Below are positions 44,738 to 52,304 of a stretch of 64,000 nt of DNA, piece after piece. Below the pieces are notes generated by a model. The model did no database searches and was not told the origin of the DNA. It saw only the letters and a list, made by a program, of their open reading frames with translations. Source of the DNA: Chryseobacterium cheonjiense. Lineage in GTDB: Bacteria; Bacteroidota; Bacteroidia; Flavobacteriales; Weeksellaceae. The stretch covers positions 186,001 to 250,000 of the forward strand of contig NZ_JABBGF010000004.1 of assembly GCF_012927265.1 (NCBI RefSeq). Direction: 5' to 3'. Every line of letters starts with the position of its first letter. The stretch's first letter is position 1. A program made the position numbers and the translations under genes.

Positions 44738-45613
44738 ATGTCAAAAGTAAAAATAGGTACCGTTCAGATGTCTTGTGTAGCAGACAAGCAGGAGAATCTG
44801 AACAAAGCCATTGAAAAAATAAAGGAAGCTGCAGCAAAAGGGGCTCAAATTGTTTGTTTACAGGAGCTTTTCACGTCATTATATTTTTGTGATGTGGAAG
44901 ATTATGATAATTTTGATCTGGCCGAGCCCATTCCCGGACCATCCACAGAAGCACTTTCACCTGTTGCTAAAGAATTGGGTGTTGTAATTATTGCTTCATT
45001 GTTCGAAAAAAGAACCGAAGGCCTTTACCATAATACAACTGCCGTTATTGACGCAGATGGAACTTATCTTGGAAAATACAGAAAAATGCATATTCCTGAT
45101 GATCCTGCATTTTATGAAAAATTTTATTTTACACCAGGAGATTTAGGTTATAAAATTTTCAAAACCAAATTCGGAAAAGTAGGGGTGCTGATTTGTTGGG
45201 ACCAATGGTATCCGGAAGCTTCCAGAATCACCGCTTTAATGGGTGCAGATATTATGTTTTATCCCACTGCAATCGGCTGGGCAACGGATCAGGATGAAGA
45301 AACCAATCAGGATCAGTATAATGCATGGCAGACCATTCAGCGTTCCCATTCGGTGGCCAATGGAGTTCCGGTGGTTTCTGTAAACAGAGTAGGATTCGAG
45401 CAAAACGGAGCTATGAAATTCTGGGGCGGAAGCTTTGTTACGAATGCTCAGGGAAAACTGCTCTATCTGGGATCTCATGATCAGGAAGAGGTTGCCGTTA
45501 CAGAAGTAGATCTGTCACAGACAGATTACATGAGAAAACACTGGCCTTTTCTGCGTGACAGAAGAATCGAAACGTACTCACCAATTACTAAACGTTTTAT
45601 TGACGAAGATTAG
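44738..45613 (+). CDS. aguB: N-carbamoylputrescine amidase
   Basis: Nitrilase-superfamily enzyme that hydrolyses N-carbamoylputrescine to putrescine, the last step of the agmatine route. 291 residues from ATG 44738 (ATG 44717 also in frame). The Glu-Lys-Cys triad is intact: Glu43 in LQELF, Lys116 in YRKMHIPDD, Cys153 in LICWDQWYPE. The next gene encodes the preceding enzyme of the pathway and starts two bases after this stop. Confidence 0.95.
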   Translation: MSKVKIGTVQMSCVADKQENLNKAIEKIKEAAAKGAQIVCLQELFTSLYFCDVEDYDNFDLAEPIPGPSTEALSPVAKELGVVIIASLFEKRTEGLYHNTTAVIDADGTYLGKYRKMHIPDDPAFYEKFYFTPGDLGYKIFKTKFGKVGVLICWDQWYPEASRITALMGADIMFYPTAIGWATDQDEETNQDQYNAWQTIQRSHSVANGVPVVSVNRVGFEQNGAMKFWGGSFVTNAQGKLLYLGSHDQEEVAVTEVDLSQTDYMRKHWPFLRDRRIETYSPITKRFIDED

Positions 45614-45615
45614 TG

Positions 45616-46671
45616 ATGATAGATAAAAATTTCAATCCGGCGGAAAACGGATATATTTTTCCTGCAGAATGGGAAGAACATGAAGCGACATGGCTTTCTT
45701 GGCCTCATAAAGAAGCATCTTGGCCTGAAAGAATCGATCTGATTTATCCGGCTTATGCACAATTTATTGCTGAACTTACGAAAGGTGAGTTTGTCTGCAT
45801 CAATGTAAAAGATCAGGAAATGCAGGCCTTTGCAATGGAACACATTTCAAAAGCGGGTGCTGATATTTCAAAAGTTGAATTCTATTTTAATGAAACCAAT
45901 GACGCCTGGTGCAGAGACCATGGTCCGGCTTTCTTAATTAATAAAAATGGTCAGGAGCCTCAAAAAATTATTGTAGACTGGGGATTCAATGCATGGGGTG
46001 GTAAATATCCGCCATTTGATCTGGATGATGATATTCCAACTAAGATTGCTCAACAAAAAGAAATTCCTGTTCTTTATCCCGGGATTATTATGGAGGGTGG
46101 TTCTGTTGAATTCAATGGTGCCGGAACTGTACTGACTTCAAAATCCTGCCTGCTTAATGAAAACAGAAATCCGCATCTTTCTCAGGAAGAAGTGGAGGAA
46201 TTTCTGAAAAAATATTACGGACAAAAACAGGTTCTTTGGGTAGAAGATGGTATTGTGGGCGATGATACAGACGGGCATATCGATGATACCATCCGTTTTG
46301 TGAATGAAAATACCATTTTAACCGTTATTGAAGATGATCCTGAGGATGATAATTATGAAATTCTTCAGACCAATCTCCGTCAATTGAAAGAAATGACCTT
46401 ACTAAGCGGAGAAAAGCTGAATATCATTAAACTTCCGATGCCGGATGCAATATATTGTGAAGGGCAAAGACTGCCTGCTTCTTATGCCAATTTTTATATT
46501 GCCAACAAATCTGTGATTGTTCCTACATACAGATGCGATAAAGATGCAGTGGCGCTGGAAATTATCCAAAAGTGTTTTCCCGACAGGGAAGTTGTGGGGA
46601 TAGATTCTACCGATATCATCTGGGGACTGGGAAGCTTCCACTGTTTAAGCCAGCAGGAACCTTTAGTTTAG
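45616..46671 (+). CDS. aguA: Agmatine deiminase
   Basis: Guanidino-group-modifying enzyme that converts agmatine to N-carbamoylputrescine, which AguB then uses. 351 residues from ATG 45616 (GTG 45613 is possible and would overlap the aguB stop). Substrate and catalytic motifs are present: NDAWCRDHGPAF, MEGGSVEFNGAGTVLTSK, DDTDGHIDDTIRF, and the C-terminal catalytic Cys in GSFHCLSQQEP. The two-gene operon supplies putrescine without arginine decarboxylase in the window. Confidence 0.95.
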   Translation: MIDKNFNPAENGYIFPAEWEEHEATWLSWPHKEASWPERIDLIYPAYAQFIAELTKGEFVCINVKDQEMQAFAMEHISKAGADISKVEFYFNETNDAWCRDHGPAFLINKNGQEPQKIIVDWGFNAWGGKYPPFDLDDDIPTKIAQQKEIPVLYPGIIMEGGSVEFNGAGTVLTSKSCLLNENRNPHLSQEEVEEFLKKYYGQKQVLWVEDGIVGDDTDGHIDDTIRFVNENTILTVIEDDPEDDNYEILQTNLRQLKEMTLLSGEKLNIIKLPMPDAIYCEGQRLPASYANFYIANKSVIVPTYRCDKDAVALEIIQKCFPDREVVGIDSTDIIWGLGSFHCLSQQEPLV

Positions 46672-46686
46672 TTGACTTTAAAAAAT

Positions 46687-46719
46687 AAAAGCATTGCAAT
46701 ATTTATTGTAATGCTTTTT
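46687..46719 (+). terminator. Terminator of aguBA operon
   Basis: Thirteen-position stem with one G-U pair (46687-46699 / 46706-46718) and a 6-nt loop, ending in T residues. Confidence 0.8.
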
Positions 46720-46784
46720 CTTAATAGACCTTATCTGCTGAAATCTGTCTATTTTTACTATTTTTATACTATTAAAAACAAATA

Positions 46785-47399
46785 ATGCCACTTTATCGCG
46801 ATTTTTCTGATGACAATGCCACCATTCTTGTATGGAAATACGACGAAACAGAAGACCTTGACGTCCATAAGCTTCTGGAGCCTGAAAATGCAGAAAAAGT
46901 AAAAGATTATCATCCCAAAAAACTTCTTGAGGTATTAATGGTACGTAAACTGTTGAAAGGTCTTAAGCCGCACTCGAAAATTTTGTATAAAGAAAGAGAG
47001 CCGTTTCTCTCTCCGAAGGATGCCGAAATTTCCATTACCCATTCTTTTCCTTTTGCGGCGATAGCGATTTCAAAGAATAAAATAGGTATTGATATTGAGA
47101 AATTTAATCCTAAAATTCTGAGGGTTATTGATAAATTCACTTATGAAAATGAAAGAGGCTTTATTCCTTTTGATAATGAAGTAACCTTCTATACCATTAT
47201 CTGGAGTGTAAAAGAAAGCATGTATAAAATCCATCACTCAAAACACTGGTCGCTGAAAAAGCACTATGAAGTAAGACCTTTTGAACTAAAACACCTTCAT
47301 AATATCAAATGCAGGGTACATGATGATACAATGTCTGATGAATTTAAAGCCAGAGTAGAGTTTTTTGACGACTACTGCTTTACGATTGTTGAGGAATAG
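46785..47399 (+). CDS. 4'-phosphopantetheinyl transferase superfamily protein
   Basis: A 204-residue Sfp-like enzyme that transfers the phosphopantetheine arm of coenzyme A to a carrier-protein serine. Magnesium/CoA motifs GIDIE (101-105) and WSVKESMYK (140-148) are intact, as is the upstream ISITHS. Whether it serves fatty acid synthase or a secondary pathway is unclear; no carrier protein or synthase is nearby. The last 20 bp overlap the convergent membrane-protein gene. Confidence 0.87.
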   Translation: MPLYRDFSDDNATILVWKYDETEDLDVHKLLEPENAEKVKDYHPKKLLEVLMVRKLLKGLKPHSKILYKEREPFLSPKDAEISITHSFPFAAIAISKNKIGIDIEKFNPKILRVIDKFTYENERGFIPFDNEVTFYTIIWSVKESMYKIHHSKHWSLKKHYEVRPFELKHLHNIKCRVHDDTMSDEFKARVEFFDDYCFTIVEE

Positions 47400-49662
47400 C
47401 CTTCAGCGATTCTTCGCTTTGTTTTTCATTCTGGTATTTTTCAATGACTTTTCGCTGTTCTTTGGCCACATCGTAGATCAGCTCCAGAATATCATGAATA
47501 TTTTTTAGTTCCGTAAGATGCGATATTTTATCAGGATCCCTCAGATCATAGGTTTCATTTTCTATCAGCTCTGTTTTTCTTTTCATGATCAGGTCATCCA
47601 GCGAAGAATCTTCGGGTTCAATACGGCTTTCCATGTTAAGGGTTTCCGTTATTTTATCACCATTCAGGAGGTTGCATACTTTCTGCATTTCTGCTTCGAT
47701 CTTGCGGCTCCAGCCTTCGGCGTCTATTTCAGGATATTTTTCATCATCCTTTACATACTGCGAAAGAGAAGCGGTGTACGCGGTAATAAGATGGGACGTG
47801 GCAACAAACTGATGAACAACTTCAAGCTTTTTCTGCTGGTTTTTGGGCTCAGAAATCATTCTCTGAAAATTGTCGGAAAGATTGGCCAGTGAAATAATGG
47901 CATTTTTACGTTTTACTTTATAATCTTCGATATCAAAACCTTCTTCAAGAAATTTTGAAATCACGCTCTGGAAATAAGTCAGGTTACATTCGGCTGATTT
48001 TTTCATCAAATCCAGATTTTGGGTGTGTTCCCATACCGGTAGCACAATGTAAGCCACAAGTGAAGTAATTACTGCCGCAACCATGGTATCGACAATCCTG
48101 TCTCTGAAAATAATATTTACATTACCTGGACTCAGAAAGTTGAAACTTAGAAAAACATAGATCGTCATAAATAAAACGGCCCAGAAATATTTGCCTTTCA
48201 GAAAGCTGAAACACATGATCATACTTAATAAAAGAATGGCAAAAAGAAGCTCATTAACCTGGATATAATACAGAATGGCATAAGAAATTACAGCACCTGC
48301 GATGGTTCCGTACAATCTCAGCAAATTTCTTTTTTTGGTAATAGAGTAAGCAGGTTTTAAAATCGCTACAATGGTAATCAAAATCCAGTAGGTGTGGCCA
48401 ATTCCCAGAAATTGAAAAAGAGAAAACAGATAGCCTATCAACAAAGCAATCGTAATCCTCAGTGCATGCCTGAAATGGGAAGATGAAAAAGAAATATTGT
48501 TTCTTAAAACTTTAATATTGAGCTTTTCTTCATTGGGCATAAACTTTTTGAGATCTAATCCTGTTGAAAGGCTTTTTGCCAGCTTTACATTTTGGGAAAA
48601 GACTTTATAGATTTCATTGATTTCTTTTGTAATTTCATTGATACGCATCAGGATCTGTCTTAGCACCATAAAATTCTCGAAATTTTCTGGTGAAATGCGT
48701 TTGTTTCTCAGTTCGAAATAGTCGTTATTAAGATATTTCAGCTCTTCCTCCAGATTAAAAATAGGTTTTGCCCTTGTTCCGAGCTGAAGGGATATCCCGA
48801 TATTGGTAATCTCTTCCGAAAGAAGATTAAGATAATCATGAATTTTCACTAAAATGGTAGTGTCTTCGAAGCTTTGCTGTAATTTCTGATAATCACTTTC
48901 CGAAGTCATCAGCTTTTCATGCAGATCCATAGAATTCAGGAACATCAGCATTAAAAGACGGCTGGTCGTGGTTGATTCGTTGACAATGGTCCTGGTTTTG
49001 AAAACAGTTTCCCGGGTTTCTTCCTGAAGGTTTTTGATCTCAATCTGTTTGGCGATAACCTGAGTTGTGAGTTTATCAAAATCGGGGTTTTTCTGGTAAT
49101 AATTGGCTTTAATCTTTAAAAATTCTGCCAGCTGCAGGTAGTTTTCCCCGATCATCTGGCTTGCCAGCTTATAAGGCTGAATGGTCGTTACAACTAAAAA
49201 TATAAGCAAAAACCAGATGCATCCCGATGCAAAAATCAGCAGGCTTTTGAAAATATTGGCTCCGGTTAAATGTCCGTCAATAAAAATGGCCAGAACAACC
49301 AATGATAATGAACCCACTGCTGCAAGTCTCTGTCCGTATACCCCGATTAATGAAAAGAATATTCCAAATACGATAATCTCGGTAAATACCAGGATTTTGA
49401 TATTCATAACAAGGCTTGCTATCAATGCCACAAATACAAAACAGATGATGGCAAATGTTAAGGCATTTCTTCGTCTTATAAAAGGACCCGGCTGATCTGT
49501 AAGGGCTACAAAGCTGGTTCCGAGAGGAAAGAGAAAATACTCTTTAAGAATGCCGAAATGAGCCAGGGCAAGACATGGGAGCACAGTGGCCAAAGTAATT
49601 CTGATGGCAGAATATACATATTGACTGGTAACAAATTTTTTGAGCTCCGCAGAATAGTTCAT
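47380..49662 (-). CDS. FUSC/YccS-like inner-membrane protein
   Basis: A 760-residue protein with two clusters of membrane helices (about 17-170 and 405-545), each followed by a long soluble helical region. This double arrangement, with FRHALRITIALLIGYLFS opening the second half and GHTYWILITIVAILKPAYSITKKRNLLRLYGTIAGA read in part, is that of the YccS/YhfK and FUSC (fusaric-acid-resistance-like) group. Transport function is presumed. ATG 49662 is 4 nt after a TATTTTTG box. Overlaps the preceding gene's 3' end by 20 bp. Confidence 0.87.
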   Translation of the reverse strand: MNYSAELKKFVTSQYVYSAIRITLATVLPCLALAHFGILKEYFLFPLGTSFVALTDQPGPFIRRRNALTFAIICFVFVALIASLVMNIKILVFTEIIVFGIFFSLIGVYGQRLAAVGSLSLVVLAIFIDGHLTGANIFKSLLIFASGCIWFLLIFLVVTTIQPYKLASQMIGENYLQLAEFLKIKANYYQKNPDFDKLTTQVIAKQIEIKNLQEETRETVFKTRTIVNESTTTSRLLMLMFLNSMDLHEKLMTSESDYQKLQQSFEDTTILVKIHDYLNLLSEEITNIGISLQLGTRAKPIFNLEEELKYLNNDYFELRNKRISPENFENFMVLRQILMRINEITKEINEIYKVFSQNVKLAKSLSTGLDLKKFMPNEEKLNIKVLRNNISFSSSHFRHALRITIALLIGYLFSLFQFLGIGHTYWILITIVAILKPAYSITKKRNLLRLYGTIAGAVISYAILYYIQVNELLFAILLLSMIMCFSFLKGKYFWAVLFMTIYVFLSFNFLSPGNVNIIFRDRIVDTMVAAVITSLVAYIVLPVWEHTQNLDLMKKSAECNLTYFQSVISKFLEEGFDIEDYKVKRKNAIISLANLSDNFQRMISEPKNQQKKLEVVHQFVATSHLITAYTASLSQYVKDDEKYPEIDAEGWSRKIEAEMQKVCNLLNGDKITETLNMESRIEPEDSSLDDLIMKRKTELIENETYDLRDPDKISHLTELKNIHDILELIYDVAKEQRKVIEKYQNEKQSEESLKAIPQQS

Positions 49663-49666
49663 ACTA

Positions 49667-49674
49667 CAAAAATA
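49667..49674 (-). promoter_or_regulatory. Promoter -7 box of FUSC-like gene
   Basis: TATTTTTG on the reverse strand with the ATG 4 nt away (leaderless type). No obvious -33 box. The 221 bp from 49663 to 49883 hold nothing else. Confidence 0.5.
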
Positions 49675-49883
49675 AGAGTTAAATGTGAATTGCAGGTTTT
49701 AGTTAGTAACAGAAATATGAATTTTCTTTGAAAAGTTTCATATCATAAAAATTATGGCTGTAAGTTTTATACATCATTCATACCAATATCACTAAAAGCG
49801 CAATGTTATACTGAAAATTAAAATACAGCTGTATCAAGATGAAGAAGGAAAAGTATCAGATAACCGTATATTATATACTATCC

Positions 49884-51122
49884 TTATTGTATTTTTTTCT
49901 CAAGGTTATAAATCTTTTCAAAATAATTTCCGAGTGATATAAGCTTTTCGTTATCTGTGGGATTTATGTATTTTAAAAAGACTTGTTCGCTGCTATGCCC
50001 TGTTGCATGCATTAAAAGAGGAGTAGGAATTTTACCATAAAAATTAGTGGCAAAACTACGTCGTCCAATATGCGATGATATAGCTTTCCATTTTTCAATT
50101 TTAGTTTTCAGACTTCTGAATCCTGTTCTTTTTCTTGTGTAAACTAACTGATTAATTTTAGAAATTTTTGCAATCTGTTTTATGTGCTCATTGTAAATTT
50201 TCATAGAAAGAGCTTTGGGAAATTGATCATTGTTCTTGGAAAGAATTTCAGATACGACGGGATGCAGTGGTAATTGAATATGTTTATTGGTCTTTTTTTG
50301 AATAAAAAAAATGAAAGGTTTATTATGGATATATATAATCTGGTCCACTGAAAAATGTATGAAATCTGAAAATCGCTGGCCGGTATAGCAGCTTATTAAA
50401 AGCCAGTCCCGGGCAATTTCCAGATCATCGGAAATGGCAGTATTTTTAATCCGAAAAATTTCTTCTTCGGTAAGGGTAATTATTTCTTTATACTGTTTTT
50501 CACGGCCTACTTCAAGCTCTTTAACATTTGTTTTAATTCCTTTGCGTTCAACGAAATTGAGAATAGTTTTGAAGAATTTTATGGTTCTGTTGATGGTGCT
50601 GGTACTATAATTTTCCTTATGTCCAAATTTTAAGAATTCGGCAGCGAAATTGCCGTCTACGTTTTCAATATATATATGTTTGCAAATCTCACCCTGAAAT
50701 TGTTCTATAAGATTATAGAAAACCATATATCTGTGGTATGTGGAATAGCTTATGGCCTCCTTCCGCGAATTTATATACTGCATCGTATATTTTAAAAATG
50801 AGTTGGGGGGCAGTGTTTCCAAATCATCATTACATATTCTGGTGATGAAATTTATGATCGCTTTTTTACTGATCTGGCTTTTTTTTACATTACAGCTTGA
50901 AGCATATTCTGAAATATATAACTTAATGGTATTAAGTATTTTATTAAGCTTCTTGTTGCTTTTTTTATAGATGTTTTTAGGTCTTTGTCTGAAAGAATCC
51001 CATTCTTCAGGAATAATTTCCAAGGAAGTATTTAGATCAATTGTTTTACCAGACTTATCAGTTATTTTAAGGCAAATGTTAGCTGCAAGATTATTTGGTA
51101 ATAAATAAAATTTACATGTCAT
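49884..51122 (-). CDS. Tyrosine-type site-specific recombinase
   Basis: A 412-residue integrase-family recombinase with an arm-type N-terminal domain (about 1-75), a SAM-like core-binding domain (about 105-200) and a catalytic domain (215-400). All catalytic residues are visible: Arg250 (YTGQRFSDF), Lys276/277 (QKKTNKH), His351 and Arg354 (HIGRRSF), His376 (HATGHSS) and Tyr385 (FLKYINP). The layout matches Bacteroidetes recombinases that invert promoters as well as those of transposons. The frame runs up to 51197, but the TTG there overlaps the -7 box at 51195-51202; ATG 51122 (MTCKFYLLPN) is the likely start. Sites with 7-bp arms lie 44 and 251 bp upstream. No other mobility genes are adjacent. 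Confidence 0.92.
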   Translation of the reverse strand: MTCKFYLLPNNLAANICLKITDKSGKTIDLNTSLEIIPEEWDSFRQRPKNIYKKSNKKLNKILNTIKLYISEYASSCNVKKSQISKKAIINFITRICNDDLETLPPNSFLKYTMQYINSRKEAISYSTYHRYMVFYNLIEQFQGEICKHIYIENVDGNFAAEFLKFGHKENYSTSTINRTIKFFKTILNFVERKGIKTNVKELEVGREKQYKEIITLTEEEIFRIKNTAISDDLEIARDWLLISCYTGQRFSDFIHFSVDQIIYIHNKPFIFFIQKKTNKHIQLPLHPVVSEILSKNNDQFPKALSMKIYNEHIKQIAKISKINQLVYTRKRTGFRSLKTKIEKWKAISSHIGRRSFATNFYGKIPTPLLMHATGHSSEQVFLKYINPTDNEKLISLGNYFEKIYNLEKKIQ

Positions 51123-51135
51123 TAGTCGTTTTTTT

Positions 51136-51158
51136 TTTAGATTTCCAACAAATCTAAA
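51136..51158. promoter_or_regulatory. Hairpin just upstream of the recombinase start
   Basis: Nine-bp stem tttagattt/aaatctaaa, loop ccaac, in the 5' leader of the recombinase between the left crossover site and the ATG, separated from the start codon by an A-rich run on the coding strand. It could modulate translation; it is not a terminator in that direction because no T run follows. Confidence 0.4.
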
Positions 51159-51165
51159 TACAATT

Positions 51166-51186
51166 ATTAGTCCTAACAAGACTAAT
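51166..51186 (+). repeat. Left recombination site (inverted repeat IRL)
   Basis: Arms ATTAGTC and GACTAAT (perfect 7-bp inverted arms) around the 7-bp spacer CTAACAA. Its reverse complement matches the site at 51373-51393 in 20 of 21 positions. The arm-spacer-arm form is that of a tyrosine-recombinase crossover site. Confidence 0.8.
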
Positions 51187-51372
51187 ACTTCCTGCAAAGT
51201 TACACAAAGTTTTTAAATCTGCAACTGAAATAAGATATTGTTAATCAGTAATTTATGTATGTATTTATAATCACTTTTTAGTGTATAATTTTTTCTATAA
51301 AACAATTATTATTAAATAATTAATAAGAATTATGCTTGTAAATTATTGTATCACTTGTTATAAATTTTAAAT
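51187..51372. other. Putative invertible DNA segment (promoter switch)
   Basis: A 186-bp AT-rich segment with no gene, bounded by two oppositely oriented crossover-like sites and lying between the recombinase gene (leftward) and the surface-protein locus (rightward). It contains one consensus promoter, near its left end and pointing left. Inversion would send it right. The only rightward candidate now is weak: TAAATTTT at 51361-51368, with TTG 22 bp upstream. Confidence 0.7.
51195..51224 (-). promoter_or_regulatory. Promoter inside the invertible segment, now reading into the recombinase gene
   Basis: Reverse strand: TTG (51222-51224), 19-bp spacer, TAACTTTG (51195-51202), full match to the Bacteroidetes consensus. 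Expected start of transcription about 51189, at the inner edge of the left site. Confidence 0.7.
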
Positions 51373-51393
51373 ATTAGTCTTGTTAGGACTAGT
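51373..51393 (-). repeat. Right recombination site (inverted repeat IRR)
   Basis: Arms ATTAGTC and GACTAGT around spacer TTGTTAG, the reverse complement of the left spacer; a single mismatch in one arm. Oppositely oriented to the left site, so recombination would invert rather than delete. Confidence 0.8.
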
Positions 51394-51491
51394 ATATAAA
51401 AAGTAAGTTTTTAAATAATATTTTAGGGAGTGCTCATGATGGTTATATGGTATCCATAAAAATAAAGGGAAACTAACTTTAATGATTGAAA

Positions 51492-52130
51492 ATGAAAACA
51501 CAAATGATCAAAAATGAGCAGTTAATCCTTAATTTTTTCCGAAAATTAGGCGCTTTTTTTATCATCATTACTTCAGTGTTTCATTATGGACAATCTTTCA
51601 CGTCAGATAATCCAGCCGTATATATTCGGGAAGGTACCGTATTAACCCAAAATTATGAATCAAAAGAGGAGGTTTCTGAAACAAGTAAAGAAAACACATC
51701 AGAAATTATTATTACAGGTAAGGAGCATTTACACACTGCCAATGGCGCTATTGTATATGGTATAAAAAATATATCTGCAAACACAATTAAAAAAAATGAA
51801 ATTTTCTTTTCCCGTCAACAAAAAATCATTGAAGACAAAAAGGAAGTATCCTGGAAAAAAACTCTGAAAAATAAACCTTCGGTCCCAGCTCAAAACATCA
51901 GGACACAGCCGGATCAAAACCGCTTTTACGCGGCCTCTTTATCGGGGCAGACGGTATGTGTAACACCGGGCAGTCACTATCAGAATTTCATATTTTATCA
52001 TACGATCAGGTATGTCTCTGCAATACAGCATGATGAATATATCAATACAAATTATCACTACCGCTATTCTGTTTTTTCAAAAAATATTATAGATGGTGGA
52101 GGCATACGTCCGCCACCCTTTCATTGTTAA
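51492..52130 (+). CDS. Exported hypothetical protein, first gene of the putative switched locus
   Basis: A 212-residue protein with an uncleaved or cleavable N-terminal helix (about 18-35, ending VFHYGQSF). The mature part is polar, rich in Lys, Asn and Thr, with VCVTPGSHYQNFIFYH and the unusual C-terminal end GGGIRPPPFHC. No family recognised. The frame reaches a TTG at 51486; ATG 51492 is chosen. It begins 98 bp after the right site and precedes the giant gene by 174 bp on the same strand. A near-consensus TAACTTTA at 51474-51481 has no -33 partner, so a strong promoter of its own is not seen. Confidence 0.65.
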   Translation: MKTQMIKNEQLILNFFRKLGAFFIIITSVFHYGQSFTSDNPAVYIREGTVLTQNYESKEEVSETSKENTSEIIITGKEHLHTANGAIVYGIKNISANTIKKNEIFFSRQQKIIEDKKEVSWKKTLKNKPSVPAQNIRTQPDQNRFYAASLSGQTVCVTPGSHYQNFIFYHTIRYVSAIQHDEYINTNYHYRYSVFSKNIIDGGGIRPPPFHC

Positions 52131-52304
52131 AAGACTTTTATCGGGATGCCCGGATCAGGAATTCTTTCCGCTTTAAAAATGATATTACATGATATTCTTG
52201 CTGAAAGTTCCTGTTACGATTCATTTATTGTATTACAGTAAATGCTCTTTATTCTGATAAAAGCAGTGAAGAATAAAAATTTTTTACGAATACACACAAC
52301 AACA

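Noticed and set aside
51123..51197. Recombinase N-terminal extension of 25 residues (start at 51197)
   Set aside because: The extension would cross the left crossover site, and its TTG start overlaps the -7 box, upstream of the expected transcription start.
51166..51393. Attachment sites of an integrated element
   Set aside because: The sites are inverted, only 186 bp apart, and no element genes lie between them; inversion fits better than integration/excision.
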